NCBI RefSeq assembly: GCF_008085905.1
Contig: NZ_VSFF01000004.1
Location: 496,001 to 560,000, forward strand
Direction: 5' to 3'
Length of the DNA: 64,000 nt
From: Actinomadura syzygii
GTDB taxonomy: Bacteria > Actinomycetota > Actinomycetes > Streptosporangiales > Streptosporangiaceae
Below are positions 41,501 to 56,000 of this stretch, piece after piece. A model generated the notes under the pieces. It made no database searches, was not told where the DNA came from, and was given only the letters and a program-made list of their open reading frames with translations. Within the stretch, counting starts at the first letter, position 1. Each line of letters opens with the position of its first letter. The translations under genes were made by a program, and so were the position numbers.

Positions 41501-44036
41501 GCGCGCCGTCGAGGACGTCTTCGACGAGGGCGGTCAGGACGGCGTCCGGCCCGACCTCCACGAACCGGGTGACGCCCTCCGATTCGAGGTGGCGGACGCC
41601 GTCGGCGAACCGGACGGCGTCCCGCGCGTGCCGCACCCAGTACTCGGGCGACCGGTGGTCGGCGGAGCCGTCCCCGGTGACGTTCGAGACGATCGGGATC
41701 GACGGCTCCGCGTGGTCGAGCCCGGCGGCGACACGTCCGAACTCGTCGAGCATCGGGTCGAGCAGCGGGGAGTGGAAGGCGTGCGAGACGCGCAGCCTTG
41801 ACGTCTTGCGGCCGAGCGCGGCGAAGTGCGCGACGACGCGCTCGACCTCGGCCTCCGGGCCGGAGACGACGACCGAGTCGGGGCCGTTGACGGCGGCGAT
41901 CGCGGTGTTCGGGGTGTCCGGGCCGAGGACGGCGGACGCCTCGTCCTCGGTCGCCCGCACGGCCGCCATCGCGCCGCCTGCCGGGAGCGCCTGCATCAGC
42001 CGCCCGCGCGCGGCGACGAGCGCGGCGGCGTCCGCCAGCGTCCAGACGCCCGCGACGTGCGCGGCGACCAGCTCGCCGATGGAGTGCCCGGCGACGAGGT
42101 CGGGCCGCAGCCCCCACGACTCCAGCAGCCGGTAGAGCGCGACCTCCACGGCGAACAACCCGGCCTGGGTGTGGACGGTCTGGTCGAGCCGCTCGCGGTC
42201 GTCGTCCCAGAGCACGGTCTTCAGCGGCACGTCCAGGTGCTTGTCGAGTTCGGCGCACGCGGCGTCGAGCGCGTCCGCGAACACGGGGAACGCCTGGTAC
42301 AGCTCGCGTCCCATGCCGGGACGCTGCGCGCCCTGGCCGGAGAACAGGAACGCCGTCAGCCCGGTCGAGGCGACGCCGCCGAGCACGTCCGGGCGCGGCT
42401 CGCCCGCGGCGACCGCCGCGAGCCCGCTCGACCCGGCGGCCGTGTCGGCGGCGAGGACCACGGCGCGGTGCTCCAGCGCAGCGCGCCCGGTCGCGAGCGA
42501 GTACCCGACGGACAGGGCATCGGTGCCGTCGACGTGGGCTGCGACGCGTCCTGCCTGGGCGCGGAGCGTGGCGGCGTCCCGCGCGGACACCGGCCACGGC
42601 ACCGGCGCGCCGTCCGGCCACGGCGGCGCGGCCTCGGCGTCTTCCCCCGGCGCCTGCTCGATGATCAGGTGGGCGTTGGTGCCGCTGACGCCGAAGGAGG
42701 AGACGGCGGCGCGGCGCGGCCGGTCGTCGTCGTGCTCCGGCCATTCCCGCGCCTCGGTGAGAAGGCGCACGTTCCCCTCGTCCCAGTCGACGTGGGTGGA
42801 CGGCTCCGTCACGTGCAGCGTCTTCGGCAGCAGCCCGTGCCGCATCGCCATGACCGTCTTGATGATCCCGGCGACTCCGGCGGCGGCCTGCGCGTGGCCG
42901 ATGTTCGACTTGATCGACCCGAGCCACAGCGGACGGTCGTCCGGACGGTTCTGCCCGTAGGTCGCGAGGAGCGCCTGCGCCTCGATCGGGTCGCCGAGCG
43001 TGGTGCCCGTCCCGTGGCCCTCGACCGCGTCGACGTCCCCGGCCGCGAGCCGCGACTCGGCGAGCGCGTGCCGGATCAGCCGCTGCTGCGACGGCCCGTT
43101 CGGCGCGGTCAGGCCGTTGGACGCGCCGTCCTGGTTGACGGCGCTGCCCCGCACGACGGCCAGCACCCGGTGGCCGTTGCGGCGCGCGTCGGACAGCCGC
43201 TCCAGCAGCAGGATCCCGGCGCCCTCGCTCCAGCCGGTGCCGTCCGCCGCGTCGGAGAACGCCTTGCAGCGGCCGTCCGGAGCGAGCCCGCGCTGCCTGC
43301 TGAACGCGATGAACGGCGCGGGCAGCGACATCACGAGGACGCCGCCCGCGAGCGCCAGGTCGCATTCGCGGCGGCGCAGCGCGTGCGCCGCGAGGTGCAC
43401 CGCGACCAGCGACGACGAGCACGCCGTGTCGACGGTCAGCGCGGGCCCCTCAAGGCCGAGCGTGTAGGCGATCCGGCCGGAGATCACCGAGGCCGCGTTG
43501 GCGGTGCTGAGGTACGTCTCCTCGGCCTCGGGCAGGGCGTCGAGAACGTAGGCGTAGTCCTGCCCGCCGGACCCGACGAACACCCCGACCTGCTTCTCGC
43601 GGAGGGAGTGCGGGTCGATCCCGGCGCGTTCGCACACCTCCCAGGACAGCTCCAGCGCGATCCGCTGCTGCGGGTCCATGCTGAGGGCCTCGCGCGGGGA
43701 GATGCCGAAGAACCCGGCGTCGAAGTCCCCCGCGTCGTACACGAACCCGCCTTCGCGGACGTAGCTCGCGCCGGGACGGTCGGGGTCGGCGTCGAACAGC
43801 CGCCCGGTGTCCCAGCCCCGGTCGTCGGGGAACGGGCCGACGGCGTCGGTCCCGTCCGCGACCAGCTTCCACAGCCCCTCCGGGGACCGGACGCCGCCCG
43901 GGTACCGGCAGCTCATCGCGACGATCGCGATCGGCTCCCGTTCCCTGGTCTCGACGTCCTGGAGCCGCCGCCGGGTCTGGTGCAGTTCCGCGGTGACCCG
44001 TTTGAGGTAGCCGAGCAGCTTCTCGTCGTTCGCCAT
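38586..44036 (-). CDS. Type I PKS (PKS-C): one KS-AT-DH-KR-ACP module
   Basis: The 1816-residue single-module PKS starts with a coiled-coil docking helix ([16 protein letters not shown], 3-18, then [11 protein letters not shown]). KS 30-462 (DTACSSS), AT 559-835 (GHSIGE, HAFH: malonyl), DH 923-1195 ([20 protein letters not shown]), B-type KR 1202-1555 (LLDDG; YAMANAY), ACP 1655-1725. The ACP site reads GFSSL rather than GFDSL: the modified Ser stays but the Asp before it is Ser. The tail ends with an acidic docking motif ([16 protein letters not shown]), so the chain passes to another PKS outside the window; there is no thioesterase. The ATG at 44036 has GAGAGG upstream and lies 11 bases after PKS-D, so the two are co-transcribed in assembly-line order. 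The module should leave a double bond. Confidence 0.94.
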   Translation of the reverse strand: MANDEKLLGYLKRVTAELHQTRRRLQDVETREREPIAIVAMSCRYPGGVRSPEGLWKLVADGTDAVGPFPDDRGWDTGRLFDADPDRPGASYVREGGFVYDAGDFDAGFFGISPREALSMDPQQRIALELSWEVCERAGIDPHSLREKQVGVFVGSGGQDYAYVLDALPEAEETYLSTANAASVISGRIAYTLGLEGPALTVDTACSSSLVAVHLAAHALRRRECDLALAGGVLVMSLPAPFIAFSRQRGLAPDGRCKAFSDAADGTGWSEGAGILLLERLSDARRNGHRVLAVVRGSAVNQDGASNGLTAPNGPSQQRLIRHALAESRLAAGDVDAVEGHGTGTTLGDPIEAQALLATYGQNRPDDRPLWLGSIKSNIGHAQAAAGVAGIIKTVMAMRHGLLPKTLHVTEPSTHVDWDEGNVRLLTEAREWPEHDDDRPRRAAVSSFGVSGTNAHLIIEQAPGEDAEAAPPWPDGAPVPWPVSARDAATLRAQAGRVAAHVDGTDALSVGYSLATGRAALEHRAVVLAADTAAGSSGLAAVAAGEPRPDVLGGVASTGLTAFLFSGQGAQRPGMGRELYQAFPVFADALDAACAELDKHLDVPLKTVLWDDDRERLDQTVHTQAGLFAVEVALYRLLESWGLRPDLVAGHSIGELVAAHVAGVWTLADAAALVAARGRLMQALPAGGAMAAVRATEDEASAVLGPDTPNTAIAAVNGPDSVVVSGPEAEVERVVAHFAALGRKTSRLRVSHAFHSPLLDPMLDEFGRVAAGLDHAEPSIPIVSNVTGDGSADHRSPEYWVRHARDAVRFADGVRHLESEGVTRFVEVGPDAVLTALVEDVLDGAHRVVVPVLRRDAGEAAALLTAISALYADGADVDWHAVFAGRGARAVDLPTYPFQRKRHWPDTAAGAAGDVGAAGLEPAGHPLLGAVVAAPGSGGVVLTGRLAAGARPWLTEHEVLGATPLPGAAFVDLLVRAADEVGGDLVEELTVHEPMVPPESGLALQVVVGERDESGGWPVSVFSRPADASSDLPWTRNATGRLAADGAPSPAEPWQSPPRGATAIDVEDAYKRLLARGHAYGLLFQGLRAAWRHGRDLYAEIALPEGTAGASGFGIHPALLDAATHLVLLEEDAEHVSLPTAWSGVRLHAAGAEAVRVRITPAEGGAHALDLVDEAGRPVLSAASVTLEPVSAERLDAAGNARNDALFHVEWTGTQLAATAVPDCVVLGGDRYGLPGVADLAALAGSAVPEVVFAPAPSGAGPAEVRRAGHEVLALAREWLADERFAGSRLAVVTENAVAAAPHEKPDDLAGAALWGLIRSAQEENPGRFVLLDTDGADDSARALPAAAALSEPQVALRAGEPRVPRLARSAAPRSGPAPWEAAGTVLITGGTGGIGPLIARHLVSAHGVRRLLLVSRRGPDAPGAAELRDDLAALGADTEIAACDLADRDAVAELLDGRPLTGVVHAAGLLDDGVISSLTPDRMDAVLRPKVDAAWNLHELTRDMELTAFVLFSSVSGVLGGPGQGNYAMANAYLDALAVHRRGLGLPAASLAWGPWAEAGMARRLGDADLRRHERSGIPALTTADALGLFDLALRDGAPAPLPVRLDLAALRAHAASGGIPAMLHGLVKVPARQSVQDGGAAVLARRLAELAGPERDRFLLELVQSQVAAVLGHDDRDAVEPERAFRELGFSSLTAVQLRNALNAVTGLRLPSTLVFDHPNAAAVAALLDAELDPAEPSAAPALDEHLRALELAVSTASDPDARARVTARLREITAAWAAASRPDGETAAGSDDLAAVSASEMFEILDGELESSA

Positions 44037-44047
44037 GTCCGCCTCTC

Positions 44048-47000
44048 TCAGGCCATCCCGAGATCTTTGTCGATGAAGTCGAAGAGGTCGTCGGCCGTCG
44101 CGTCCTCCAGGCGGCTTGCGACGTCCGCGCCGCCGTCCCGTCCGGCGAGGGACTGGTTCAGCGACGCCACCAGCGCCTGGAGCCGCGCGGTGACGCCGGA
44201 GCGCTCGATCTCCTCGGCGGGGAGCGCCGCCACGGCCGCCTCGAGCCGGTCCAGCTCGGTCGTGATCGGGACGTCGCCCTGGACGGTCGTGTCGGCCGGG
44301 CGCATGAGCGTCTGGAGGAACGCTGCCAGCGCGGCCGGGGAGGCGTGGTCGAACGCCAGCGTCGCGGGCAGTTTCCGCCCGGTCGCCGCGCTCAGCCGGG
44401 TGCGGAGCTCCACGGCGGCGACCGAGTCGAACCCGAGTTCCTTGAAGGCGCGGCCGGGGTCGAGCGCGGCGCTGTCGTCGTAGCCGAGGATCACCGCGAC
44501 GTGCGTGCGGACGAGGTCGAGCAGCGCGCGTCCGCGTTCGGCCTCCGGCATCGCGGCGAGCCGCGCCGCGAACCCGGACTCGGGCCTGCTCGTCTCTTCC
44601 TCGTCGTCGTTCTGCGCGGCGAGGGCGGCGCGGGCTTCGGGCAGTTCGTCCAGCAGGGGACGGGGCCGCGCGAGCGTGTACGCGGCGGTGAACCGGGACC
44701 AGTCGATGTCCGCGACCACGAGGTGGCTCTCGTCGTGGTCGAGCGCCTGCCGCAGCGCGTTGATCGCCGGGCGCGGCTCCATCGGCGCGAGCCCGAGGCG
44801 GCGCGCCGCCGCGCCCGCGTCGGCGTCGACCATCCCGGCGTTCCAGGTGCCCCAGGCGATCGCTGTCGCGGTGCGGCCGTCCGCCCGGCGGCGGTGGGCG
44901 AGCGCGTCCAGGTAGGCGTTGGCGGCGGCGTAGGCCGACTGGCCCGCCCCGCCCCACGCGGCCGCGCCGGACGAGAACAGCACGAACGCGTCCAGCGGAC
45001 GGTCCGCCAGGAGGTCGTCCAGGTGCGCCGCGCCCACGGCCTTCGGCATGACCGCCGCCAGCTCGTCCAGGGTGAGGTCGGACAGCGGGGCGTTCGCGCC
45101 GAGCGTCCCGGCCGCGTGCATGACCGCCGTGAGGTCGTCGCCGATCGAGTCGAGCAGGCGGCGCAGGGCGTCGCGGTCGGCGACGTCGCACGCCGCGACC
45201 GTCACGCGGGTGCCGAGCGCGGACAGCTCCGCCTCCAACTCGGCGGCCCCCTCCGCGGCCGGGCCGCTTCGGCTGGTGAGGACGAGGTGCTCGGCGCCGT
45301 CCGCGGCGAGGCGGCGGGCGACCTGCGCGCCGACGCCGCCGGTGCCGCCGGTGACGAGGACCGTCCCGCGCGGACGCCAGGTGCGCGCGGGCGTCCTGCC
45401 GTTGAGCCCGGCGCGGACCAGGCGGCGCACGGCCACCTTGCCGGGCCGGATCGCGACCTGGTCTCCGGCCTCGCCCGTCAGCGCTGTGGCGAGCGTGCGG
45501 AGGACCGTCTCGTCCAGGTCGCCCCGGGCCGGGGTTGCGGGGAGGTCGATCATCCCGCCCCAGGTCCGGGGGCGTTCCAGGCCGAGGACCGTGCCGAGGC
45601 CCCAGAGGGACGCCTGCGCCAGGTCGGTGATCTCGGCGGGGTCGTCCACGGCGACCGCGCCCTGCGTCACGCACCAGAGCGGCGCGTCGTGCCCGGCGTC
45701 GTCCAGCGCCTGTGCGAGGGCGATCGTCGCCGCGACTCCCCGGGTGATCGCCGGGTGGCGAGGGTGGGGGCGTGGGTCCAGGGCTAGCAGGGACAGGACG
45801 CCGTCCGTGGCCTTGGTGTCACGGAGCCTGTCGGCCAGCGACTTCCGGTCGTCGTCGTCCACTTCCATTGGGACGAGGTGGACGCCGTTGTCGGTGAGCG
45901 CCTTGGTGATCCGCGTGAGGTCGAGGCCGGACGGCATTACGACCAGCCATTCGCCGGACGGCGGGTTTTGGGGCGGGTCGGCCAGGGGCTTCCACGCGAT
46001 CCGGTAGCGCCAGGAGTCGACGGCCCGGGTCTCGCGGCTGCGGCGACGCCAGTCCGAGAGGGCAGGGGCGACATCGCGGAGCGATTCGGGGGCCAGGTCG
46101 AGGCTTTGGGCCAGGGAGGAGAGGTCTCCCTGCTCCACGGCGTCCCAGAAGGCGGCGTCTGCCGGGTCGGACGGGCGGGTGGTGCTGACGGGGTCCGACC
46201 AGTAGCGGGTGCGTTGGAATGCGTAGGTGGGGAGTTCGACTCGGTGTCCGCCGTGGTGGGTGAAAAGTGCGGGCCAGTCGACGGTGGTTCCGGTGACGTG
46301 GAGGTGGGCGAGCGCGGTGAGGAGGGTCGTGGTTTCGGGACGGTCGCGGCGGAGCGCGGCGACGCTGACGGCCTCGTCGGCCGGGACCATCGCGGTGAGG
46401 ACGCCGTCGGGTCCGATTTCCAGGAATCGGGTGACGCCGTTGTCGTGGAGGCGGGTGAGGGTGTCGTGGAACCGGACGGCATCACGAACGTGCCGCACCC
46501 AGTACTCAGGGTCAGGCTCCGCACCCACGACGGGAAGGGTGGGCGTGTTGTAGGTGATGGATTCGGCGATCTGGCGGAACTCGTCCCGCATCGGATCCAT
46601 CAGCGGGGAATGGAAGGCGTGCGAGACCCGGAGCCGGGTCGTCTTACGCCCAAGGCCGGTGAAATGGTCGATGATTCGGGCGACCTCGTTCTCCGTGCCA
46701 GAGACGACGATGGCCTGCGGGCCGTTGACAGCAGCGAGCCCGACCTCGTCGCTCAACAGCGGAGTGATCTCGTCTTCGGTGGCTTGGATTGCAGCCATCG
46801 CTCCGCCAGGCGGGAGCGCCTGCATCAACCGCCCTCGCGCCGCGACCAGCTTTGCCGCGTCCTCCAGCGAGAACATCCCCGCAACGTGCGCGGCCGCCAA
46901 CTCGCCAATCGAGTGACCCGCCACGAAGTCCGGGCGGACACCCCACGATTCCAGAAGCCGGAACAGGGCGATTTCGATGGCGAACAGACCGGTCTGAGTG

Positions 47001-50000
47001 AAAGCGGTCTGATCCAGTAGGTCGGGTTCGGACCAGATGACGTCCTTCAACGACTGGTCCAGGTGTTGGTCCAGTTCGGCGCAGACGGTGTCGAAGGCGT
47101 CGGCGAACACCGGGAACGTCTCGTACAACTCCCGGCCCATGCCCAGGCGTTGTGCGCCTTGGCCGGAGAACAGCAGCGCGGTCGAACCCTGGCTCGCCGG
47201 GCCGGTACCGACGACCACGTCCGGGTGCGGTTTCCCAGCCGCCAACGCAGACAACGCCTCCAAAGCGGATTCGCCATCGCCCGCCAAGACAACCGCACGC
47301 CGCTCCAACAACGCACGGTCACTCGCCAACGAGAACCCCGCGTCCAGGGGACGCAGCTCAGGAGTCGAACGGACATGTGCGCGAAGCCGCTCCGCCTGGG
47401 CTTGAAGACCCGCTTCGTCACGCGCGGAGATCAGCCACGGAATCCTCGCGGGAGGATCGAGCGATACTTCCTCGGATTTCGCGGCTGGCGGCTCTTCGAG
47501 AATGAGGTGAACGTTGGTGCCGCTGATGCCGAACGAGGAGACTCCAGCCCGGCGGGGATGGCCGTTCTGCGGCCACTCGCGCGCCTCGGACAGCAACTCG
47601 ACGGCTCCGGCCGACCAGTCGACGTGCGGGGACGGTTCGTCCACATGCAGCGTCTTGGGCAGCACGCCGTGTCGCATCGCCTGAACCATCTTGATGATCC
47701 CCGCGACACCGGCAGCAGCCTGCGCGTGACCCATGTTGGATTTGATCGACCCCAACCACAACGGCCGATCCTCAGGACGATCCTGACCATAGGTCGCAAT
47801 CACCGCCTGCGCCTCGATCGGGTCACCCAGCCGAGTGCCGGTGCCGTGTGCCTCGACCGCGTCGACGTCCACTGCGTTCAGGCCGGAATTGGCGAGTGCC
47901 TGGCGAATAACCCGCTGCTGCGACGGGCCATTCGGAGCGGTCAGGCCATTGGACGCGCCGTCCTGATTGACCGCACTGCCCCGAACGACCGCCAACACCG
48001 GGTGACCATTACGGCGAGCGTCCGACAACCGCTCAACCACCAGAACACCCACACCCTCAGCCCAACCCGCACCATCAGCCGACGCCGAGAACGACTTGCA
48101 CCGCCCATCCGCAGCCAAACCACGCTGACGACTGAACTCCACAAACATCCCCGGCGTAGACATCACCGTCACACCACCAGCCAACGCGAGCGAGCATTCA
48201 CCCGAACGCAGCGCCTGACTTGCCAGGTGCAAAGCCACCAGAGAGGACGAGCAGGCCGTGTCCAGCGTTACCGAGGGTCCTTCCAAGCCGAACACATACG
48301 AGACGCGACCGGAGGCGAGGCTGCCCGCACTGGTGCTGGCGGCATCGACGTCCAGCGCGTAGTCGTGGTACATCAAACCGGCGAAAACACCGGTCGCACT
48401 CCCCCGCAGAGACGACGGATCAATACCCGCCCGCTCAAACGCCTCCCACGACGCCTCCAACAACAAACGCTGCTGCGGATCAGTATCCGCCGCCTCACGC
48501 GGCGACACACCAAAGAAGCCAGCGTCAAAATCCGCCGCGTCATACAAGAACCCACCCTCACGGGCCACGCTCTTGCCGGGACGACCAGGAACTGGATCGA
48601 ACAGACCCTCCACATCCCAGCCCCGATCGACCGGGAAACCTGAGACTGCGTCTACGCCACCCTCGACCAGACGCCACAAGTCCTCGGGCGAGGCGACACC
48701 ACCGGGATAACGGCACGCCATCCCCACGATCACGATCGGATCGTCATCGACCTTCTGAACACTGGCGGCGATGACCGCACCAGCGGCCGCCGTGCCGGAG
48801 AGTTCACTCTCCAGGTATTCGGCCACAGCGTGCGCATTCGGATAATCGAAGACCAGCGTTGCCGGGAGACGAAGACCCGTCTCGGCACGCAGCGCATTAC
48901 GCAACTCCACCGCAGAAAGGGAATCGAAACCCAGGTCACGGAACGCACGGTCGGGCTGTACGGCATCTGCCGAGGCGTGGCCCAGTACGGCCGCAACTTG
49001 GGTCCGGACGATGTCCGACAGGGCGTTGAGGCGTTCGTCCGGGAGCATTCTGATCAGGCGGTCACTCAGTGAGCTTTCCACCCGACCGCGCACGGGCCGT
49101 CGTCCATTGCCGGAGAGGCCGCGTAGCAAGGCCGGGATCTCGTCGCCCTGTCGTGCCCGCAACACCGCGCGGTCCACGCGCAACGGGACGACCGTCGCCT
49201 CATCGACGCCCAACGATGCGTCGAAGAGCGCCAGTCCTTCGTCCACGGACATTGGCGGCATGCCGAGCCGCCGCAAGCGATCCGCGTCCGAGGCGTCCAG
49301 TTCGGCGGACATGCCCTCCGTGGTGTCCCAGAGCCCGAACGCCATTGATGTCGCGGCGAGCCCGAGCGAGCGGCGATGCTCGGCGAGCGCGTCCAAGAAG
49401 ACATTTGCCGCCGCGTAATTGCCCTGCCCCGCCGCCAGGACCATCCCACCGGCAGAGGAGAACAACACGAACGCCGACAGATCCAGGTCACGGGTCAACT
49501 CGTGCAGATGCCACGCACCGTCCACCTTCGGACCGAACACCGCATCAACCCGCTCAGGCGACAGCGAACCGATCAAGCCGCTGTCCGCCACTCCCGCGGC
49601 GTGCACCACACCAGTCAGCGGATGCTCCGCCGGGATCCCGTCGAGCAGATCCGCCACGGCCTGACGATCCGAGACATCACACGCGGCCACCGAAACCTCG
49701 GTGCCTAGACCCGCCAGCTCCGCGCGAAGCTCCGCAGCACCCGGGGCCTCCAGTCCACGGCGGCTCGTCAGAACCAGATGCCGCACACCATGAACCGACA
49801 CCAGATGACGCGCCACCAGCGCGCCCAGGCCGCCCGTCCCGCCAGTCACCAGGACTGTGCCGTCCGGGTCCCACTCGAAGGACGACGCCGACTGGGCGGC
49901 GGTCAGACGAGGCAGGCGAACCAGGCCACCACGAATAGCGACCTCGGGCTCGTCACCGGACCCGGCGACCCCGGCCAGAGCATCAGCCGACTCGGACGCA

Positions 50001-53000
50001 CCATCCAGATCCACCAGAACGAAACGACCCGGATTCTCCGCCTGCGCCGCACGCAACAGACCCCGCACCGGAGCCTGCGCCAGACCCTCGCGAAGGACGA
50101 CTACAAGTCGCGACGCGGCAAACCGCTCATCCCCCAGCCACTCCTGCACGACGGCCAACGCGGAGTAGGCCGTCGCACGCACATCCGCCAGAACGCCATC
50201 ACCAGCCACAGGAGGCGACCAAACGACGACGTCCGGCACACCAGCGTCCGCAATACTCGCCAGATTGGCGAAGAGCGGGACGTCCGAGGAAAGGCCACAC
50301 CGGTCCGAACCCAGCACCGCCAGGCTCGACGCGGGCGGCTGTCCGTCCATCGACGGGGCGGGCGACCAGGCGACCGTGAACAGCGAATCGTTCAGTCCGC
50401 CGGACGTGCTCAGTTGCTCAGCCGACAACGCCCGCGACGCCAGCGATTCCACGCTAAGCACCGCGCGGCCCGTCTCGTCGGACGCGAGCAGGCTCACCAC
50501 CGTGTCGCCCAACTGCGACACCCGTACCCGCAACGTCGAGGCACCGGCCGCGTGCAGACTCACCCCGCTCCACTCGAACGGGAGCAGCGCGTCGTCGCCT
50601 CCGTCCAGCAGGATCACGTGCATCGCGGCGTCGAGCAGCGCCGGGTGGATGCCGTAGGCGGTCGCCTGGTCTCGCGCGTCGTCCGGCAGCGCCACCTCCG
50701 CGAACAGGTCGCCACCGCGTTGCCAGGCGGCCCGCAGCCCCTGGAACAGGGGTCCGTAGCCGAAGCCACGGTCGGCGAGGCGCTCGTAGGCGTCGGCGAC
50801 GTCGAGCGCGGTCGCGTCGGCGGGCGGCCATTGCGCGAGATCGGACGGCGGCCGCGCCGCACCCGTGGCCAGGACGCCCTCCGCGTGCCGCGTCCACTCG
50901 CCGTCCCCCGTCCCGCCCTCGGGGAGCGAATGGACGCTCACCGGGCGGCGGCCCCGCTCGTCGGCCGCGCCGACCGTCACGTGGATCGCCGCGCCGCCGT
51001 GCTCGGGCAGGACGAGCGGCGCCTCCAACGTGAGCTGTTCCAGCACATCGCAGCCGATCTGGTCACCGGCCCGGACGGCCAACTCCACGAACACCGCGCC
51101 TGGCAGGAGGACACTGCCCAGCACTTCGTGCTCGGCCAGCCACGGTTGCGCGTCGGCCGAAAGCCGGCCGGTCAGCATCACGCCGTCCGATCCGGGGATC
51201 GGCACCACCGCACCCAGCAGCGGGTGTTCGGCCGGGCCGAGTCCGAGCGCCGAAGGGTCGTCGCTCGCCGCGGTGTCCAGCAGCCAGAAGCGTTCGCGCT
51301 GGAAGGCGTAGGTCGGCAGCTCGACCGTGCGGGCGGCGCGCCCGGCGAAGACGGCGTCCCAGTCGACGTCCAGGCCGTGCGCGTGGACGTTTCCCAGCGC
51401 GGTCAAGAGTTCCTGCGCCTCGGGACGATCCCGGCGGAGGACGGGCGCGGCGATCTCGCCGTCCGAGTCGCCCCGCACCATCGCCGTCAGTACGCCATCG
51501 GGCCCGATCTCCAAGAACCGGGTGACGCCCTGATCGCGGAGTTCGGTAACCGCGTCGTGGAATCGGACGGCGTCACGGACATGCCGCACCCAATACCCGG
51601 CGTCCGCCTCCGCGCCCAGGACAGGAATGGAAGGCGCCTTGAAGGTGATGGATTCGGCGATCTGGCGGAAGTCGTCCAGCATCGGGTCCATCAGCGGCGA
51701 ATGGAAGGCGTGCGAGACTCGGAGGCGGGTCGTCTTGCGTCCCAGCTCGGCGAAATGGTCGATGATTCGGGAGACCGCGTCTTCGGCGCCGGAGACCACG
51801 ACCGAATCCGGGCCGTTCACCGCCGCGACACTGACAACCGCCGAATCCAGCAGCGGGACGACCTCATCCTCGGTCGCCTGAATGGCCGCCATCGCTCCGC
51901 CGGACGGGAGCGCCTGCATCAACCGACCCCGAGCCGCAACCAGCTTCGCAGCATCCTCCAGCGAGAACATCCCCGCCACATGCGCGGCCGCCAGCTCACC
52001 GATTGAATGACCCGCCAGGAAATCAGGGCGGACACCCCACGACTCCAGCAACCGGTAAAGCGCAACCTCAACCGCGAACAGACTCGTCTGAGTGAACACC
52101 GTCTGGTTCAGCAGCTCAAGCTCAGACCAAGCTACTTCCTTCAGCGGCCGGTCCAGATGCCGATCCAGTTCAGCGCAGACCGCGTCGAACGACTCCGCGA
52201 ACACCGGGAACGCCTCATACAACTCCCGGCCCATCCCGACACGCTGCGACCCCTGACCCGAGAACAGGAAGGCCGTCTGGCCCGGCTTGGCGGTTCCGCG
52301 GACGACGCCGTGCCCGCCGGCGCGTCCTTCGGCGAGGACGTCCAAGCCCGCCAGCAGTTCTTCCCTGCCTCGGCCCACCACGACCGCACGGTGTTCCAGG
52401 ACCGCACGGGACGTGGCCAGCGTGAACGCCACGTCCAATGGTTCCGGCTCTGCGTGCGTGCGCAGATGCGCGCGGAGCCTTTCGGCCTGACCGCGAAGAC
52501 CCGCCTCATCGCGCGCTGAGAGCAGCCAGGGAAGAACTCCGTCCTCGGCGGAAGGACGCTCCGGCGCGTCCGGCGCGGGAACCTGTTCGAGAATGACGTG
52601 CGCGTTCGTGCCGCTGATTCCGAACGAGGAGATTCCGGCGCGGCGCGGATGACCGTTCTGCGGCCATTCCCGTGCTTCCGCCAGCAGTTCGACGCGCCCC
52701 GCCGTCCAGTCGACGTGCGGGGTCGGCTCGTCCACGTGCAGCGTCTTCGGCAGGACGCCGTGCCGCATCGCGTAGACCGTCTTGATGATTCCGGCGACGC
52801 CGGCGGCGGCCTGGGTGTGACCGATGTTCGATTTGATCGACCCCAGCCACAGCGGCCGATCCTCCGAACGCCCCTGTCCGTACGTCGCGAGCAATGCCTG
52901 CGCCTCGATCGGGTCGCCCAGCGTCGTTCCCGTGCCGTGCGCTTCGACCGCGTCCACGTCGGCGGCGTCCAATCCGGCGTTGGCCAATGCCTGCCGGATC

Positions 53001-56000
53001 ACCCGCTGCTGCGACGGCCCGTTCGGCGCCGTCAAGCCATTCGAGGCCCCATCCTGATTGACCGCCGTACCGCGCACGACAGCCAATACCGGGTGGCCGT
53101 TGCGGCGGGCGTCCGAGAGGCGCTCGACCAGGAGCATTCCCGCGCCTTCGCCCCAGGACGTGCCGTCCGCGGCGGCGGCGAACGACTTCGCGCGGCCGTC
53201 CTGGGCAAGGCCCCTTTCCAGGCTGAAGTCGACGAACGTGTCCGGCGTCGCCATGACGGCGACACCTCCGGCCAGCGCGAGGGTGCATTCGCCGGAGCGC
53301 AGTGCTTGCGCGGCGAGATGAAGCGCCACCAGGGACGACGAGCACGCCGTGTCCACGGTCACCGCCGGGCCTTCGAGGCCGAACGTGTAGGAGATCCGGC
53401 CCGAGACGATCGAGCCGGTATTACTTCCCGCCGCGTAGTCGTGGTACATCGCCCCGGCGAATACGCCGGTCGCGCTTCCGCGCAGGGACGACGGGTCGAT
53501 TCCAGCGCGTTCGAGCGCCTCCCAGGACACTTCCAGCAGCAGTCTCTGCTGCGGGTCCATGGACAATGCCTCGCGCGGGCTGATCCCGAAGAATCCCGGG
53601 TCGAATTCCGCCGCGTCGTGCAGGAAGCCGCCGGTCCGGACGTAGCTCTTTCCGGGCGTGCCGGGTTCGGGATCGTATAGGCCGTCGACGTCCCAGCCTC
53701 GGTCGGCGGGGAATTCGGAGACGGCGTCCACGCCGTCCGCGACGAGCCGCCACAGGTCCTCCGGCGCGGTGACGCCGCCGGGGAAGCGGCACGCCATGCC
53801 GACGATCGCGATCGGCTCGTCGTCCGCCCGCGCGGCGGCCACGACGGGGCGGTCGGACGCGGCGCCCGTCACCTCGTCCAGCAGGTGGCGGGCCAGCACG
53901 ACCGGCGCCGGGTAGTCGAAGACGAGCGTCGCGGGCAGGCGAAGCCCGGTCGCCTCCGCGAGGGCGTTGCGGAACTCGACCGCCGACAGCGAGTCGAAGC
54001 CCAGGTCGCGGAACGCGCGCTCGGGCTCGACGGCCGCCGGACCCGCGTAGCCGAGGACGGACGCGGCCCGGCCGCGCACGATGTCGAGCACCGCCTCCTC
54101 CTGCTCGGCCTCGGTCAGGCCGGACAGGCGCCGTCCGAGCGCCGCCGCGCCGCCCGCCCCGCTGTCGGCGGCGGCACGGCGGCGCGTGCCGCGGACCAGG
54201 CCCCGCAACACGTGCGGCACGTCGCCGGCACCGTTGGAGGCGAGGGTCCGCAGGTTCAGGCGGACGGGGACGAGCATCGCCTCGTCCACCCGGCTCGCCG
54301 CGTCGAACAGCGCCAGGCCCTGGTCGTCCGGCAGCGCCTCCAGGCCGGTCCGGTCGAAGCTCTGTGCCCGCTCCGCCATGCCGGTGCTCCACAGGCCCCA
54401 GGCCAGGGACTGCGCGGGCATGCCGTGGGCGCGGCGGTGTGCGGCGAGGCCGTCCAGGAACGCGTTGGCCGCCGCGTAGTTGCCCTGACCGGGCGAACCC
54501 AGGACGCCCGCCGCAGACGAGAACAGCACGAATGCCGACAGGTTCAGGTCGCGGGTCAGTTCGTGCAGGTTCCAGGCCGCGTCCGCCTTGGGACGGAGCA
54601 CCGCGTCGATCCGCTCGGGGGTCAAAGACGAGATGACGCCATCGTCCAGGACACCGGCCGCGTGCACGACGGCCGCTATTTCCCGGCCCGCCAGTAGCTG
54701 CGCCGCCGCATCACGGTCGGACACATCGCAGGCGGCGAATTCGACCTCGGCGCCCAAGGCGGTCAGGTCGTCGCGCAACTCGGGCACGCCCGGCGCGTCC
54801 GCGCCTCGGCGGCTCACCAGCAGCAGGCGGCTCACGCCGTGCTCGGTCACCAGGTGGCGCGCCACCAGCGCGCCGAGGCCGCCGGTTCCGCCGGTGATGA
54901 GTACCGTCCCGTCGCCGGAGAAGGTCTCCTCGGACGGACGGGGGGCGAGCACGCGCGCCAGGCGCATCACGAACGTCCCGCCATCGCGGAACACCACCTG
55001 CGGTTCCCCGGACGCGACCGCCGGCAGGGCATCGGCCGTGTTCATGCCGGTGTCGAGGTCGGCCAGGACGATCCGCCCCGGGTTCTCCGACTGCGCCGAG
55101 CGGATCAGCCCCCAGGCCGCCGCGCCGCCGAGATCGGTGACGTCCTCGCCGTCGACGGAGACCGCGCCGGACGTCACGACCAGCAGGGTGGACGACGCGA
55201 ACCGCTCGTCCGCCAACCACGCCTGCGCGGCCGCGAGCGCCTGATGGACACTCGCCCGCACCTCGCCGCCCGCGTCCGGTTCAAGGACGACCACATCGGG
55301 GACGGCGGTGTTCTGGTCGAGTTCCTCCCAGCGTGTCCAGGACGGCGCCGAGTCGCTTTCGAGCCCGATCGGCGTCCATTCCACGTGGTAGAGGGAGTCG
55401 CCGGAAGGATCGCGAGCCTCGGCCCCGGAGAACCGGTCGGCGGAGACCTCCCGGAGCACCAGCGAGCCGATCGCCGCGACGGGACGCCCGGACCCGTCCG
55501 CCACCTGCAAGGACACGGCATCGCCCGCCGCCGGGGACACTCGCACCCGGAGCGTTCTCGCGCCGGTGGCGAAGAGTTCCACGCCCGACCACGCGAACGG
55601 CAGCAGCACCCCGTCACCGGACGCGACGTCGCTCAGCGCGATCGCGTGCAGAGCGGCGTCCAGCAGCGCGGGGTGGAGGCCGAAGCGGTCCTCGGCGACC
55701 TGCTCAGGGAGGGCGATTTCGGCGAACACCTCGTCGCCGCGCCGCCAGGCCGCCTGCAAGCCTTGGAATGCCGGGCCGTAGTCCAGGACGTCGTAGAGCC
55801 CATCGGTCTCGACCTCGACGGCACTGGCCGGAGGCCACTGCTCCATCTCGAAATCGGGGGCGGCTTCGGTGCCGGTGTCGGTGAGGAGGCCGACTGCGTG
55901 GCAGGTCCAGGGCGCATCGTCGTCCTGGCGCGAATGGATGCTCACGGTCCGCCGGGCGTCCTCGCGCGGCGCGCCGACGACGATCTGGACCGACGTGCCG

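Noticed and set aside
44037..45674. N-terminal extension of PKS-C
   Set aside because: It overlaps the end of PKS-D out of frame. The docking helix starting MANDEKL at 44036 fixes the true start.
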